This document shows, piece by piece, positions 12,341 through 24,795 of a stretch of 64,000 nt of DNA (position 1 is the stretch's first letter; the number at the start of each line of letters is the position of its first letter). Made by a program: the position numbers and the translations under genes. The notes under the pieces are model-generated. The model saw only the letters and a list, made by a program, of their open reading frames with translations, did no database searches and was not told where the DNA came from. Origin of the DNA: Rhabdornis inornatus (taxonomy: Eukaryota; Chordata; Aves; Passeriformes; Rhabdornithidae); NCBI GenBank assembly GCA_013397075.1, contig VWZS01005946.1, positions 341,616 through 405,615 on the forward strand. The letters run 5' to 3'.

Positions 12341-14799
12341 CATTTATCTTGCTGCCAGGTAGCGACCATTTAGACTAGACTTTTCATCCTTACCTCCACA
12401 AGCAGATGAAGTAGAATGAAGATCCATGTTGCTTAAGGTGGGAAATGGGCAACGTAATTTTCACAGTTCTCTTCTGCCCTATTTTTTCACCAGACCCATC
12501 TCAGATATCAGAAGTGTTCTCCCAGGGAAAAGATTCCAAAGACAGACTTAAGTGTTACAGATATTAGCAACTGTGATTATAGGAGCCAGTCCACAGCTCT
12601 CTCACTGTCTCTGAACCTTAGCACCAGGAAGAGCAGTGCTTTGACACTCGTTCTGCTAAAGAATTACTGACGCAGGGATTGCTCCTCATTCTCCCACTCT
12701 TCTTGCAGGCACCATATATACACTAGAAGTGGGAAAGGAAGTGCTGAATGGCAGCACATTGGTAGATGAGCAGATAAGGGGGTGTAGTTCAGCAGAAGAC
12801 AGGAAAACAGCCATAAACAGTCTCTACTGGCAGAAGTACCTGAGGAAATAGGCTTAAAATGTGGACATAGAGCTGGCAGCCCCTTTCATAGGCAGGAATG
12901 CCAGTCTGCAGTTACCAGAGATGCCCTGAGCCCAGTGTCATGCCCAGAATCCTGTTTGCCATGGAAGCAGGCAGCTCTGCACTTCCCTCCTGCCCAGTGG
13001 CAGAGCATAAGAGGGATATTTCTGCCCTTTTGATGAGAATCTGGGAAGAATTTTGGTTTTTTTCAAGATGTACTAGGAAAACACAACTTTTGAATTTCTA
13101 TCTTTATTTCTTCATGATTTATTGTTTAATAAGTCACCTTCAGACTTGCATAGTAAAAACTTCAGAACATAATTTCTGGATGTGCTTGTCCTCAGCACTG
13201 GTTCGTTGCAAAGAAAGATGTGCTTGTGTTGGAGAGGAGTACAGTGTCTGGCAGGGAGCATGCACGGGAATCTCCACAGTGTCACCTTGAAACATTTCCC
13301 TTTCCTTAACAGTAGCTAAGTGATCACTGGATGTATGTAAACAAGGAAGCTAACACAAATTGAGAAGAGCCAGACAGAGCATGTGCAGCTCTTTGTTCCA
13401 CTAATTATGAACATGAATGAGTGCTCCACTTCTTTATGATACTGCAGAACACTCAGCTCCTTTCCTCCACTCTCTGTGACAGCAAGACAAGTCTCAGTAA
13501 CTACTCTCTCAAATGGCCTGGAAATAAAAAGCCCACCAAGAAATGAGAGTGCATTTAAGCCTATTCACACTGACATTTAGCACAAGAAGGCGTGAAAAAT
13601 TATTGTGTTTTTCTTTTTCCTTCTACCACATAGGAACTAAAGACAATACTAGAAGGATGCCACAACTTTAAAAATTCTTTAATTAAGTAGAAGCCCCCAT
13701 GAAGTCCGCAACCTTGTATTAAAAGTGCTGACATTTATTTTCCTTACTTCCATTCCTGTTTTGAAGGATAAAAATACTCTGCTTCTATTAATCTGAGAAA
13801 CTATTTAAACTCTGAGTTGCACTCTAACCAATAAAAATAGAATAAAGCTGACACAGAGAAAGGGCTAATCAAGAATAAAACTGAAGGAGAAGCACTTCAC
13901 AGCAGATGTTTCAGGAAGATGACACCACCAGAAAATTTCTGCATGTTGTCAGACTCTGTTGATCTTTTCCTGGCCTTCCATTTTCAGGCCTCAAAACTGC
14001 TTTCCAGATTTCTGATGTTTGTGCAATGTCTGGATGAACATAAACGGACACATAAACAGACCAATTTCATTAGAGTGGCAACATGGTATCACTTTGCTCT
14101 AGAGAGAGAGGGAAGAGGGAGCAGCAGGCAGGAGTGGCAATGTGTCTTCTACCTCTCAAGTGGCCATGCTCATTCTCTCACATCAGCCAGTGGGAGGCAG
14201 GCAATCATCTTCTTACCCTGAAGCACCAGTAAAACAGGTAAATTTAAGCCCTCTGCATCTCCCAAGTACTGCTTTCAGTCCATGAAGCTCTAGACTGACT
14301 GCAGTTAATCCCATCCATTAACAGAGATGAGGTTCTGATGATAAACACATTAGCTAACATCACTAAAATTTATGCACATCAGGAAGAGGTCCTGAAACCG
14401 CCTGTTTTGACTAACAGAGCAATTTCATTTAAAAAATGTTTCATTTTCAGATACAACCTTCTCTGATCCTCTCTTTTTAAAGTTTGGGATCTTCTCAGCC
14501 TCTTAGGGGCCCATCTGATGGAGAGCCAATTGCCCAAGAGAGCAGGAGTGCAGGTACAGCAGCTGACAGACTGTTACTTCTCAGGCAGAAGCGTGGAGTT
14601 ACCTACCCTGAGTAGTTTACATGTAACTACAGAAACACTGCTTTATTTGGAGACAGAGTGCAGCCAAAGGAAAATGGACTCTGTCAGGAGCAACTACTGG
14701 AGCCCAGCCCAGTGCCCTGGGCCCGTGCCTAGGCTGAGGAACGTGGTTGTTGCTTTCCCATTTTCAGGTTCAGCGAGTATCAAATTGGAGCACATACCC

Positions 14800-15090
14800 C
14801 AGAGTCACTCACAGACACACAGAGGACAGGCAGTCACACACACTGACACTGACAAGCTGCCTTTACAGCACCCACACACAGGACTGACACAGGCAAAGGC
14901 ACAGACAGATAAGTCCCCCCCCCACCTCCTTGTGGGCTTCTTCCACAGGCACCCCAAAATCACAGGTACCCCCACACAGCAGCCCAGACCTGAGGCCTTT
15001 CTACTTTCTAGCTGGTTGAGACTGAAGATTGTCAATTAATCACACCACACAGACATTCCCCCACACACATGCACACTCATTCACAGTCCT
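14800..15090. repeat. Degenerate CA/CAGA-rich tract
   Basis: About 290 bases are dominated by cacaca, cacaga and gacaca units with interruptions. It looks like a decayed dinucleotide or tetranucleotide repeat. It inflates open frames on both strands. Confidence 0.65.
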
Positions 15091-17342
15091 GGGGAAGGTA
15101 CAAACACTCACTGCCAGCAGCTGTAGGCACATGTGCTGTGACCTGTGGTCCTACCCCAGTCACCAGTACTCAGCCCTTAATCACAGCGGTCTCTCAGTAG
15201 CTGATTTTCAGGATAAATTAGTTTCCCCAGACCTGGTTGAGAATGGAGGGCCATGGCACAGAATCTTCTTGGTCCTCCTGTGGCTCTTCTTGCCCACAGA
15301 TGGGATTGGGTGTGGAGAGTAGGCTGTCAGGACCCACACTAAGGACAGCAGCTGTGGTGATGGGGAGCTCAACTCTTCTAGATCCAGGAGGGCTGCTGGA
15401 GAGGGCTGGGCTGGGAGCAGAAGTACTCCTTTGGAAGTCTGCAGGTTTTCTTTACCTTTACTTGACCCATATGGTGTCGTTGTCTTCCCAACACCCATGA
15501 TTTATTAGCAGCTTCTGTAAAAAAGTGCTCTCCTTTTTTTGCTGTTTCTTATTTCTGCCATTTTTCATGTTTCTGTCTTCCTAGCAGGTCAGGGCTCGCT
15601 ATCAGCATGCACAGATACATTGGTGTGTCACATATATAGACATTACAGCACCTTATACTCTTCTCCCTGGACTGTGATCTTTAGCAGAATAATGCTGCAG
15701 AACAGCTGAGCCATCCTGTGTAGAGTTCTGTGAATGTGACTATGTCTTCTGTGGGGCTTTAAAGAGCTTATTCACTGGGGAGGGAATGAGGGAAGGAAGG
15801 AGAAAGAGGAGTTCAAAGACGTAAAATACTGTAGTGCCTAGGTTGTAGTAATTCAGTGGAATTCCCACCTAAGAAGAAAGGCAGAAACATTTCAGAGAAC
15901 AGTCAGCCCAGAAATGTTTGGATTTTGCAACAAATTTTATTATTAATTATCTTATTTTTTTTTTTTTGTGGTAAAGAGCAGGGGTAAAACTAAAATATTA
16001 AGAGTTTCCAAAAGCTGGAAATACCATTTGAAGGTCTGTGTACTCAGAGACAGATGGATGTAGTTCTGTGTAAGCAAGGCTTCTGTGCTTTTGTTTATGC
16101 CCATGCTACTTTTCCAGTGTGCCTGTCCATCCTCCTTTGCACTTACCTGATTCCAGCAGCTGCAATGAGCTCCTGATGGCCCAGTCATGCCCTCCTCCCC
16201 AGTGCCTGCTGCAGGATGCTAACAGTGAGGGGAGCGTACCACAGACAGACCAGGTGACTGAGCAAAGGGTGCATGGGAAGCCTGTGGTGATGCAAAGGCC
16301 TGAATGCAGGATGCTGTTCCCCTGTCTCCATGCAGAACACCCCATATTCTCAACCTGCCTTCAGGAGCACCCAGATATTTCTAAGAGTTTAAGGAAATTA
16401 GCTTCTTCTTCTGGCTGTTTACTTGCATTTTCAGCTTGGAAAGCAGGCATGCTGGATAATGTGGAACTGAGACCTGAACTGCCTCGAGGCTCTCTAGAAC
16501 TTCACATCCAGTGCTGTCAGGGCTGGAGTATTTCCAGCACAAAGCTGGCCAATTATTTCTCTCTCCTGTACGTGTGACCCTCTTTCAGAACATTGCCATT
16601 GCTAGTAAATGGTAAAAAAAGATAGTAAGCTTTGCAAGCAATGTGCAAGTGTGAACTGAGACCTCTCGGGTTTGCCGTCTCTGAACTTTCCTTGGCTTGT
16701 CTGTAGCTTTCTGTTGCTTCTCTTGGCTGTGGCAGCAATTCCTCCAGCTGATCAGGTGCCTGTGCCTGATCTCTTTTACTTTTGCTTTCCTTGGTGTGGT
16801 ACAACCATAGTTTTTGCATAGACAGCAATGACAAGCTGCTACCCTATGTGCAATGAGATTTATACAACAGCAACTTGATGACAAAGTCCTGACAAACCCA
16901 GGCCTGGCAGGACCAGAGCAGAGGCCTGAGAAGGACACAGGATGTGGCACAGAGGAGCACAGCTGCAAACAGATTGCCCATGGTCAGCTAAAGTGTGAAC
17001 CTGAAGCTGGACGAACTGGGTTTAGGGGCAATGAACAGAACAAAGAGAGAACATACTGAGATGGCCCAGGGTGTGTTGAATTTGGGTGTAACATGGAGCT
17101 GCAGACCATCGTAGAAGAGAGCAGTATCTCATCAACATATATACAAATTATTCCAAGTGATCCTAGAGGGACAAAGAAGAATTTATAACATGAACATTTG
17201 TCCTGGCAAAGGACTCTGGATGCTGAAAGCTCACAATAACATTCACCCATGACCTCCACCAGTGAGGAATTTCCAGAATACAAGGGACCAGTAGAAGGGT
17301 GAGCACAGAATCAAGGGAAGGGGTTAAATGAAGCAGAGATGC

Positions 17343-17372
17343 TATGTATGTGTGTCTGTGTGTCTGTCTGTG
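17343..17372. repeat. (TG/TC)n short microsatellite
   Basis: A tatgtatgtgtgtctgtgtg-type run of about 30 bases. Confidence 0.8.
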
Positions 17373-18850
17373 ACAATTTTTGAGCAGTACTCCAGCTACA
17401 TTGCTAGTCATTTTTGCAACAATTAGAGAAGAAATAAAACTGAATGGTGTCTCAGTATTTTAATCATGCTAACAATAAATTTCTGGCTTTAATTCTTCCT
17501 TGATATACTTCCTTCTTGACCATAAACAATATTTTTAGTGTAACAATGAACAATAGGAAATTCAGAAGTTTTTTTTCACATCCATGCACAATGCATTACA
17601 AGAGACTGTGTGCTCCATCACAGGAAATACAGGAAGAAATACAGAAGGTCTGTTTTTTGTGTCCTACTACTACCACTCCTATTAATGCATTTTTTGCCCC
17701 TGAAGAGCAAAATACATCCAGATGATTCTGTTACCTATTTTAAGATTTTCTTCTGCATGCTTTTTGGAAGACCCAAAAAGCTGGGAGAAAGAGCGAGTTG
17801 GAAGGTATGGTTGTAATACGAGGGAAGTAAGGGCTTATTTGTCTCCATGACAGTTGGGCTTTTTTTCAGTTTTTAAATTATTTTCAGTGTATGCATTAGA
17901 AAATCTGTCCATAGGTTTTCAGAACCTGGTTGGGTGACAGTGGATATTCCCAGAGAGTAAACACCAGCTAAAGATGCACTTTAGTGTTAGAGTCAAGCCA
18001 CAAGAAAGGCTTTAATCTTTTTTTTCCTTCCCATCTTCCACTTCCCTGAACTGCTCATAGCCCTGCCGTGAACTTCAACTCTGCACAGTGCAATCTACTT
18101 CCCCAGATGTGTCACTAAATAGATAGCAGTCCCTGTCAGAAAGAGTTTTCTGTGAAATGTGCTGTCAGGGAAAGTTTTCCAAAAGCCCTGAGAATAAAAA
18201 TGTCCCTTCTCAATGTGACTATAAAAATGTTGACAGATGGCTGAGTTTTCCATCTTCCTTCCCTACCTCCCACGTTTAGTTCAGAAGAGTCCTGCCTACA
18301 TGAATCCAAAGCACACTATGAAATGTTCTTCAACTTGCCATTTGTGTTTCTGCCAGGAGGAAGCCAAAAACAGTGAAACCAGAATGCCAAAGGACTTCCT
18401 ACCAACTGTGTGAGCCTCCCTCAACCTAGTGCAGCTATTTACATATCCCAGTCTTTCCTCACTATCCATCAGGGTTTAGAAGGTTTGCACCACTCCTCCA
18501 GGAAACTTCCAAGCAAAGCATAAGATTGAAAAAAGTTTAATGATCCCTCTAGCAGAAGAAGGAAGGGTTTGTCTTTTCCTATATCTAACTCTGATAGATC
18601 TTCCCCATAAGAAAATTAATTGTCTCTGGGAAAGAATCAGTAAGATAATAACACAAGACAGGCTGTGGTGCTCATATCCTCAGTGGTAGGTTATCAGCCC
18701 TGGGTGCAGAAGTGATGTAAGGAGAGGGAGAGGAGTGAGAACTTACTACACTGTCATTAATTGCAGAAATTCCACCTTCTCCCAAACGAAACAAATATCA
18801 GGAACTCCGTAAGAGATAGCACACACAAAGCTGGTAATAACACAACTGCC

Positions 18851-18901
18851 CAAAAAAAAAAAAAAACGACAAAAAAAAAAAAAAAAAGGAAACAAAAAAA
18901 C
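18851..18901. repeat. Interrupted poly(A) tract
   Basis: Three A runs are broken by cgac and ggaaac. No retrocopy or SINE body precedes them that I can recognise, so I call this simple sequence and not a retrotransposon tail. Confidence 0.85.
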
Positions 18902-19708
18902 AAGAAAGCAAAAACCAAACCAAGACAATCCCACCTCAAACCCACAGTTTAGACACTTTTGTTTTCCTGGCTCTTTGCTCTTCACTGCTAGCCTTCTGAC
19001 TGTCAGCAGAGAATATAAGAGGTTTTTGGTCAAAAACATGATGAGAATAAATTTACATAAGGAGCACACTGTTTATTGACTGATGGAATTACCCTTCCCT
19101 TTTGCTACATAATCACACAGAAAGAGATGCTGAGACAGCACAGTTGAAGTACTGTTGGAACAAAAGGAGGCATTTGAAATCCTTTTCAAAGTGGTACTGA
19201 CATTTTTTTAGGATAAAATCAAAATTTCCCCCCTGGGGTTTTCAATATCATGGGATGAAGATATACTTTGGCACCAATTTGTCCATTTAGTTCTTCCATC
19301 AAAAAAACACAGGAAAATGCTGACATGCCTTAGTTCATGAATCCCTCAGTAAATCTTTGTGGATTACACTTATGTCAAGTCCCACTGTGCCATTTGCGGT
19401 GTGCACGGTTGTTACATAACTTTGGTGTCACATCTTTTAGCATCACAGCCACTCATAGTGCAGCATGAAGCAGTGTTATGGCAGTGGTGATATTATTGAT
19501 AATGAATCAAACTGCTATCTGAGCAGTAACTATAGCAGGCAGTCCACTTCTGCAGACAAATCTGACAGACATGTCCTTTGTCTGGATGATGGCACAGACT
19601 TCCCATGTAGCACAAATGATCTATGGAAGAGATTTCCATGAACATAAAATTTCTCTACCCCTCAGTCCTTGTTTCCACATCTGTCTGATGCTACCTTCCT
19701 TCTGCCAA

Positions 19709-19758
19709 TGTGTGTGTGTGTGTGTATACATATATATATGTATGTATGTATATGTATT
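19709..19758. repeat. (TG)n-(TA)n-(TATG)n compound microsatellite
   Basis: A TG run passes into TATA and then TATG units over about 50 bases. Confidence 0.9.
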
Positions 19759-21076
19759 ATGCTCTTTCTGTAGACAGGTTGTCACTCTAGTAGATCATGG
19801 TATGAATTCTGTAAGAAAATCCAGTCTGTGCACAGCTCTGTGACATTCACCAGGGCCTAAAAGAGGATTTATCACAGCTAAAATCTAGGCAAAACAAAGG
19901 GACCTTTGGGTCATGAGAATTAAAAAATAAAAAGGAGCCATTTCAGCAGCCCATCCTGGTCTTCACATCAAATGGCAGGGCAGTGCCATCTTCTATCAGA
20001 ATTAACAGCATCCTAGCAGTTGTACAATTAGGCAAACATGCAAATGTTATCTTTGAAAATATTTGGTCATGTTTGAAAATAAATCTTCCCAGGGATATGT
20101 ATTTGGTTGTCTCTAGGTGCCTTAATCACCAGATAAGTTCCATAAATGCTGTTATATCAATAATTTCTTCAATATTCAGGCAGTTCCTTCTCCCGCTCTC
20201 TATATATGTGTATGTGAGTGTATGGAGGGTCATATGTCAGCTATCCTATCTGTAGTTTGTTGTTTACTTTGCATTTAAATGTAGACACGCTTAAGGTGAA
20301 ACTTTTCCTGATTTTAGTTTTGTTGTCCAGAAACTTGCTCAAGATCCTTTGAAAGTGTTGCTGCAGCACAGTAAGGCAGACACTGTGGAAGTGATAAATA
20401 GCAAAGCACTGGAAAAGCAATAGAAGCCTAAGGACTGCCAGCAGCAGACAGTATTCCTTACCTGATCATAAAACTCACATCCCCCATGAGATTCTTTTGC
20501 CTGAAGTAACCATGCATAAACTCTTCCATGTTACCCCACTCCAAAACCTGTTCTTTACAAATAGAAGTAAAAAGCCATTCTGAGATGGCTGTCCAGATTC
20601 TGTCACAGACAGCACTACCAGTATGGTGAGCTATGCCTATGTGCCCCTGAGACTGTGGGATGGAGAAAAACAGTGTCAGGTTGGCTGCTCAGCACAGGGC
20701 CCATGTGATAATGCCAGTTTTTTGGAACCAAGAATAGGCTTTTTACTCCAACCTGCAGAGAAGCATGCAGCAACTCACAGCTGGGAAACTAACAGTAAGG
20801 TCCAACCACATGTCAAAAGCAGGCTCTGAAATGGCAGTGAGGTACCCACTTTACTATTGACTCATCATCCTACTCTCTTCACCCAGTGCTGAAGACCATT
20901 ACCAGTCTGGCGTTGAGTTTGATCAGCAGAGCTGCTTCAAACAAAGTATGTTAAATCCATATAAATATGTGTGAAGTGTGTGTATGTATAAATATATATA
21001 TTTATTTTTGTTCTTAAGAAAAATTGATTAAAACTGCAATAAACAGCAGTGATGTATCCCTGCACATTCATTATTT

Positions 21077-21121
21077 ATTATGTGACAAGATTATTATTCA
21101 TTATGTGACGAGATTAATTTT
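21077..21121. repeat. Two-copy direct repeat, about 23 bp
   Basis: The unit ttatgtgacaagattatt recurs as ttatgtgacgagattaatt directly downstream. It is a small local tandem duplication. Confidence 0.6.
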
Positions 21122-21417
21122 TAAACTTTCTGGGCTTTATTGGACTGTTCTTGCTCTGTTGTTATACTGCTAATGCAGAGTGGTGAAAGAGACACAGCAG
21201 ACACCCTGCAGGGCAAACACAAACATGTCCAGTAGTATATCTGATATTATACTAGGCATAAACAAGAGGTTTATTTCTCTTCATTGTACCATTTTCTAGA
21301 GTGTAGCCTGAAAAAAAAACATGAAAACACTTACCAGGACAAGATGTTCCTGCCACTTCTCATTACTCCAAGCTGAAATACCGTGTTGCATCAGTGCAAA
21401 AATACCTGTATATCATT

Positions 21418-21963
21418 TGTGGTTTAAGCCCAGGCACCAAAGCACCATGCAGCCCCTCGCTCAGACAGCAGGTTGTGGGAGAATAAAAGTGAGAAAACTC
21501 ATGGCTTCCAATAAAGGTAATTTAACAGGGGAAGCAAAAGCCACAAACACAAGCAAAGCAAAACAAGGAATTCATTCACTGCTTCCTTTGGGCAGGCAGC
21601 TGTTCAGCCATCTCTAGGTCAGCAGGGGCTCATCATGCCTTACGGTGACTTGGCAAGACAAACACCACCACTCCAAACACCCTCTCTTTCGTCCTTCTTC
21701 CCCTCAACTTGAAATACTGAGCAGGATGTCACGTGGTTTGGAATAGCTCTTTGGTCAATTTGGGTCACCTGCCCACATAACACCAACTTCCTCCCCAGCT
21801 TGGCAGTACAAAAAGCAGAAAAGGTCTTGGCTCTGTGTAAGCTCTGCTCATCAATAACAAAAACATCTCTGTATTATCAACCCTGTCTTCAGCACAAATC
21901 CAAAACATAGTCCATATTTGACATAGGAAGAAAATTAACTCTAGTCCAGACAAATCCAGAACA
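21418..21963 (-). mobile_element. Solo LTR of an avian ERV family (ERVL-like)
   Basis: The plus strand reads TGTGGTTTAAGCCC at the left edge and ends ...ccagaaca. I recognise this as the reverse complement of a common bird LTR, which starts with a TGT..GG..GATAGAG-type sequence and ends in ..GGGCTTAAACCACA. Internal blocks such as gtgagaaaactcatgg, aaggaattcattcact and aggaagaaaattaact match that family. The length is about 546 bp. No internal retroviral coding sequence lies beside it, so it is a solo LTR left by recombination or an isolated fragment. I do not see a matching target-site duplication. The family name is from memory and tentative; the LTR at 33259-34034 belongs to the same family in the opposite orientation. 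Confidence 0.75.
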
Positions 21964-23484
21964 AAGTCTCAGGCAGTGCCTGTGTCAGAACAACAGTTCT
22001 GCCTATTAGAGTGGATTAGAACAGAGGAATTGAAAAAAGGAAGAAAATCATCACTTTCGCTGTGGTGATGATCTGTCCCTTAGGTGTCCCTTTGTGTATT
22101 TCAAGATGGGTCATTTTGAAAACCACAGACAAAACTCACAGTCACACTTGTGCTTTTCCAGGAGTTGTTTTTTTTATACCTTTCACAGACTGGTACCAAT
22201 CTGGTTTGGAAACTGTTTGGAAAACTTGAGGGATTATCTAAACATCAAAATTTATTCTTTTTGATTTGGCTATCTGTTCATAGAGAAACATTTCCAACGT
22301 ATGCAGCCTGGTCACAACTGCAGTGCCAGCCTTCACAGTTGCTTCTGTTTCTCTATACAGACTCTTCCATATGTCTCCTTCCTAGCCTAATACACTAATG
22401 AAAAGCAGCAGCTATAGATAGGAGACAGGATACAGCAACCCTTAGAAAGGTTGAGGAAATGCACAGCATGTAGAACCAACAACTGTCCTTTAAGTACAAG
22501 GCAGTAAGAGGAAAGAACTGAGTCTAAGAGAGTAGTTTGAGGGGGTACTGGGGCAGTTAAGCCACAGGAATGAAAGGAAAAAGGAAGATCCTGGCACTCC
22601 AGCCGGAGACCTTTGCTCTTGAAACAAACAGGAGATGGGGACCGTGCTGACATTAGCAGGATGCTGCAGCAAACCATGTTGCTTAACATTGATTGTCCTT
22701 GCTTTCCTCTAGTAAAAAGATTGCAGTAGATCTCTTTTTTTCAATCTAGTGTTACCGTTCAGCCTGATGTTCCTCCTGCCTCCAGCCTCTGTATCTCCTC
22801 TGAAATAATGGTCAAAAGGCACCTATATATTCCTGAGCTGGGTAGTTATAGAAGCAGTAGTACAAACTATATTCCTGTATACATATTTATTACATTTCAC
22901 TTTGCCTTTAATAAAGAATAAAATAGTGCAAAAATGCTTGCTTCAAGAATCCAGAACACTCTCCCATATCTTGACAGTCCATGTGCAACTATGGGAATCT
23001 TCATACTTTCCTGATAGTTTTGCCCCACAGTTTTCAAGAGGTGCTGTAATCCAAAACCTACAGTATTTGGCAAAACTACAGTCACCAGGAAAGTCAAGGC
23101 AGAGGTGCAACAGGGCAGAGGTGCAACAGTGCAGAGAAGAGAGAAAGTTGATCCAAAAGGATGCACACAGAGAGGAGATTTGCTTTTGACTAGAGATGCA
23201 GAAGTCAGCACATATTCCCTCACCATGCAGCCAAAGCAATACTTTTGGCAAGGTCACTTCTCTCCTCTCTGTCTTGTTTGTCTTAACACTAGCTGAGTCT
23301 ATTTATTTATATTGGTATTACACTGGATCTTATAATCCCCATACCACAGTAAAATCTGAAAATAAGGCTCTGATCATATTACGGGACAATAGTGCATATG
23401 CAATGACCACGTGCTGAAAACTGAATTGCTTGCACCCACCATTCCCATTCCTTCCAGAGGTCATCCCAATTTTAAATCTAACAT

Positions 23485-23540
23485 TGAAGATCCTAGAGGC
23501 CTTTTCCAACCTTAATGATTCTATGATTCCATGATCACTG
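23485..23540 (+). mobile_element. CR1 LINE 3'-tail stub
   Basis: The short block gaagatcctagaggcctttt, followed by ccaacctt and then gattctatgattccatgat, is the diagnostic 3' end of CR1 in the plus orientation. Only about 55 bases are recognisable. Confidence 0.75.
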
Positions 23541-24734
23541 AAAAAACAGTCTCCAAGGATTGTGTGGTTTGGGTCTCTGGTATGTACAAGCTTACCTAAA
23601 AACTACCCACTTTAAAAAAACAAATCTCCCGACAGATACTAATTTCCCTTGACTTTTCTGAGAGCAAGGAGAGAAGCCTGGCACTCCTCTGCACCACAGT
23701 GCAAATTCACTCAACTGCCATAAACAAATGCAGCCCCATTTCCACCCCCCCTCCCCCATATCAGTCCTGACATGTCTCTGCCTCAGAGACATGCAGGAAA
23801 GAGTTTAATTCAATTCACCCACAAATGTCAAAACTGGCAAGTTCTAGAACACTTTATAATGCTCCCTCAGAAGTGCCAGAATGAAACTTCGCAATGAAGC
23901 ATTCAATAAAGAAAACTTAGCTGTGAACAGCTTCTTTAAGTGATTGGTACCTTCCCTGCAGAACAAATGAGAGCTTTCCCAGTAACTCTCAGGATACACC
24001 TGAAAATATTGGGCTCCATGTCCAAGCAGGAGCAGAGCCATTCTGTTGCTGCAGTCCTCAACTGTAACACAGAGAGGAAGAAACAGCAGGTGAGCTCTGC
24101 AGAGAGCACAGCACAACATAGCACTTCCCTTATTCTTGTACCATTCACATATTGCTTCCCAGACAAAATGGATCAGATCGAAAAGTGAGTGAATGCTCTC
24201 TGTCCTGAAATGCCATTACACAGTAAAACATTACCAGGCAAGAGACTAAATTGGAAACATTGCACCAAATCTATTTTCATCAGGAAGGACTGCCTCATCT
24301 TTAATGCAAAATCAGCCTTGCTCAGGTTTCAAGCCTTCTTCAGACCTCCTTCTACAATTCAGTCACATCCTAGCCAAGAAATGGTGATTTCAGGCCTTGC
24401 CTGGCTGTTGTTGTGTCAAAGCACTGACTCATAAATAGTTAAAATATTATTATGCTTTATAAGGATTACATATTAATAATTAAAAGGTGGCTTGATATTA
24501 TTTAAATGTCTGAGAAACTATTTATTAATACAATTTAATAAAATATTCTCCCAGAAGACCCAATTTAAACCTATTTAAATATATATAAAATACACATGCA
24601 AGCATATCTTATTTCAAATAGCTGAGTACACCTTGGTTTTTATAAATACATGCCTGGGAACTGAGCTGGCTGGCATCCATTGAGCTTATTTATCATGGAG
24701 AACTGAGTTTGAGACACTGTCTTCTAACCAGACA

Positions 24735-24795
24735 ATGTAGAATTATAGCACCTTTTAGGCTGGAAAACGGCCTTAAGATCACCATGTTCAAATGG
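24735..24795 (-). mobile_element. CR1 LINE 3'-tail stub, minus strand
   Basis: The block tagaattatagcaccttt, then ggctggaaaacggccttaag and atcaccatgttcaa, is the reverse complement of the CR1 3' untranslated end. In the consensus it reads as agaatcacagaatggtttgg followed by a ggaagggaccttaaagatca block. It is diverged and short. Confidence 0.65.

Larger units (their letters stand above)
11809..21417. other. Intergenic DNA, no gene recognised
   Basis: Unique sequence with scattered simple repeats. The longest frames (130 codons at 12898-13290, 173 codons at 14518-15039, 152 codons at 16119-16577) have no recognisable domain. The 173-codon frame ends in Thr/His/Gln-rich sequence that simply translates a CA-rich tract. 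I see no splice-consistent exon series, RNA gene or mobile element. Confidence 0.5.

Noticed and set aside
12898..13290. 130-codon plus-strand open frame
   Set aside because: No domain, no repeat pattern and no supporting context. The length is within chance expectation for 64 kb.
14518..15039. 173-codon plus-strand open frame
   Set aside because: No recognisable domain. Its C-terminal half translates a CA-rich low-complexity tract, and there is no promoter, splice or family support.
18851..18901. Poly(A) tract as a possible retrocopy tail
   Set aside because: No recognisable transcript or SINE body lies upstream, and the tract is interrupted and flanked by other A-rich sequence.
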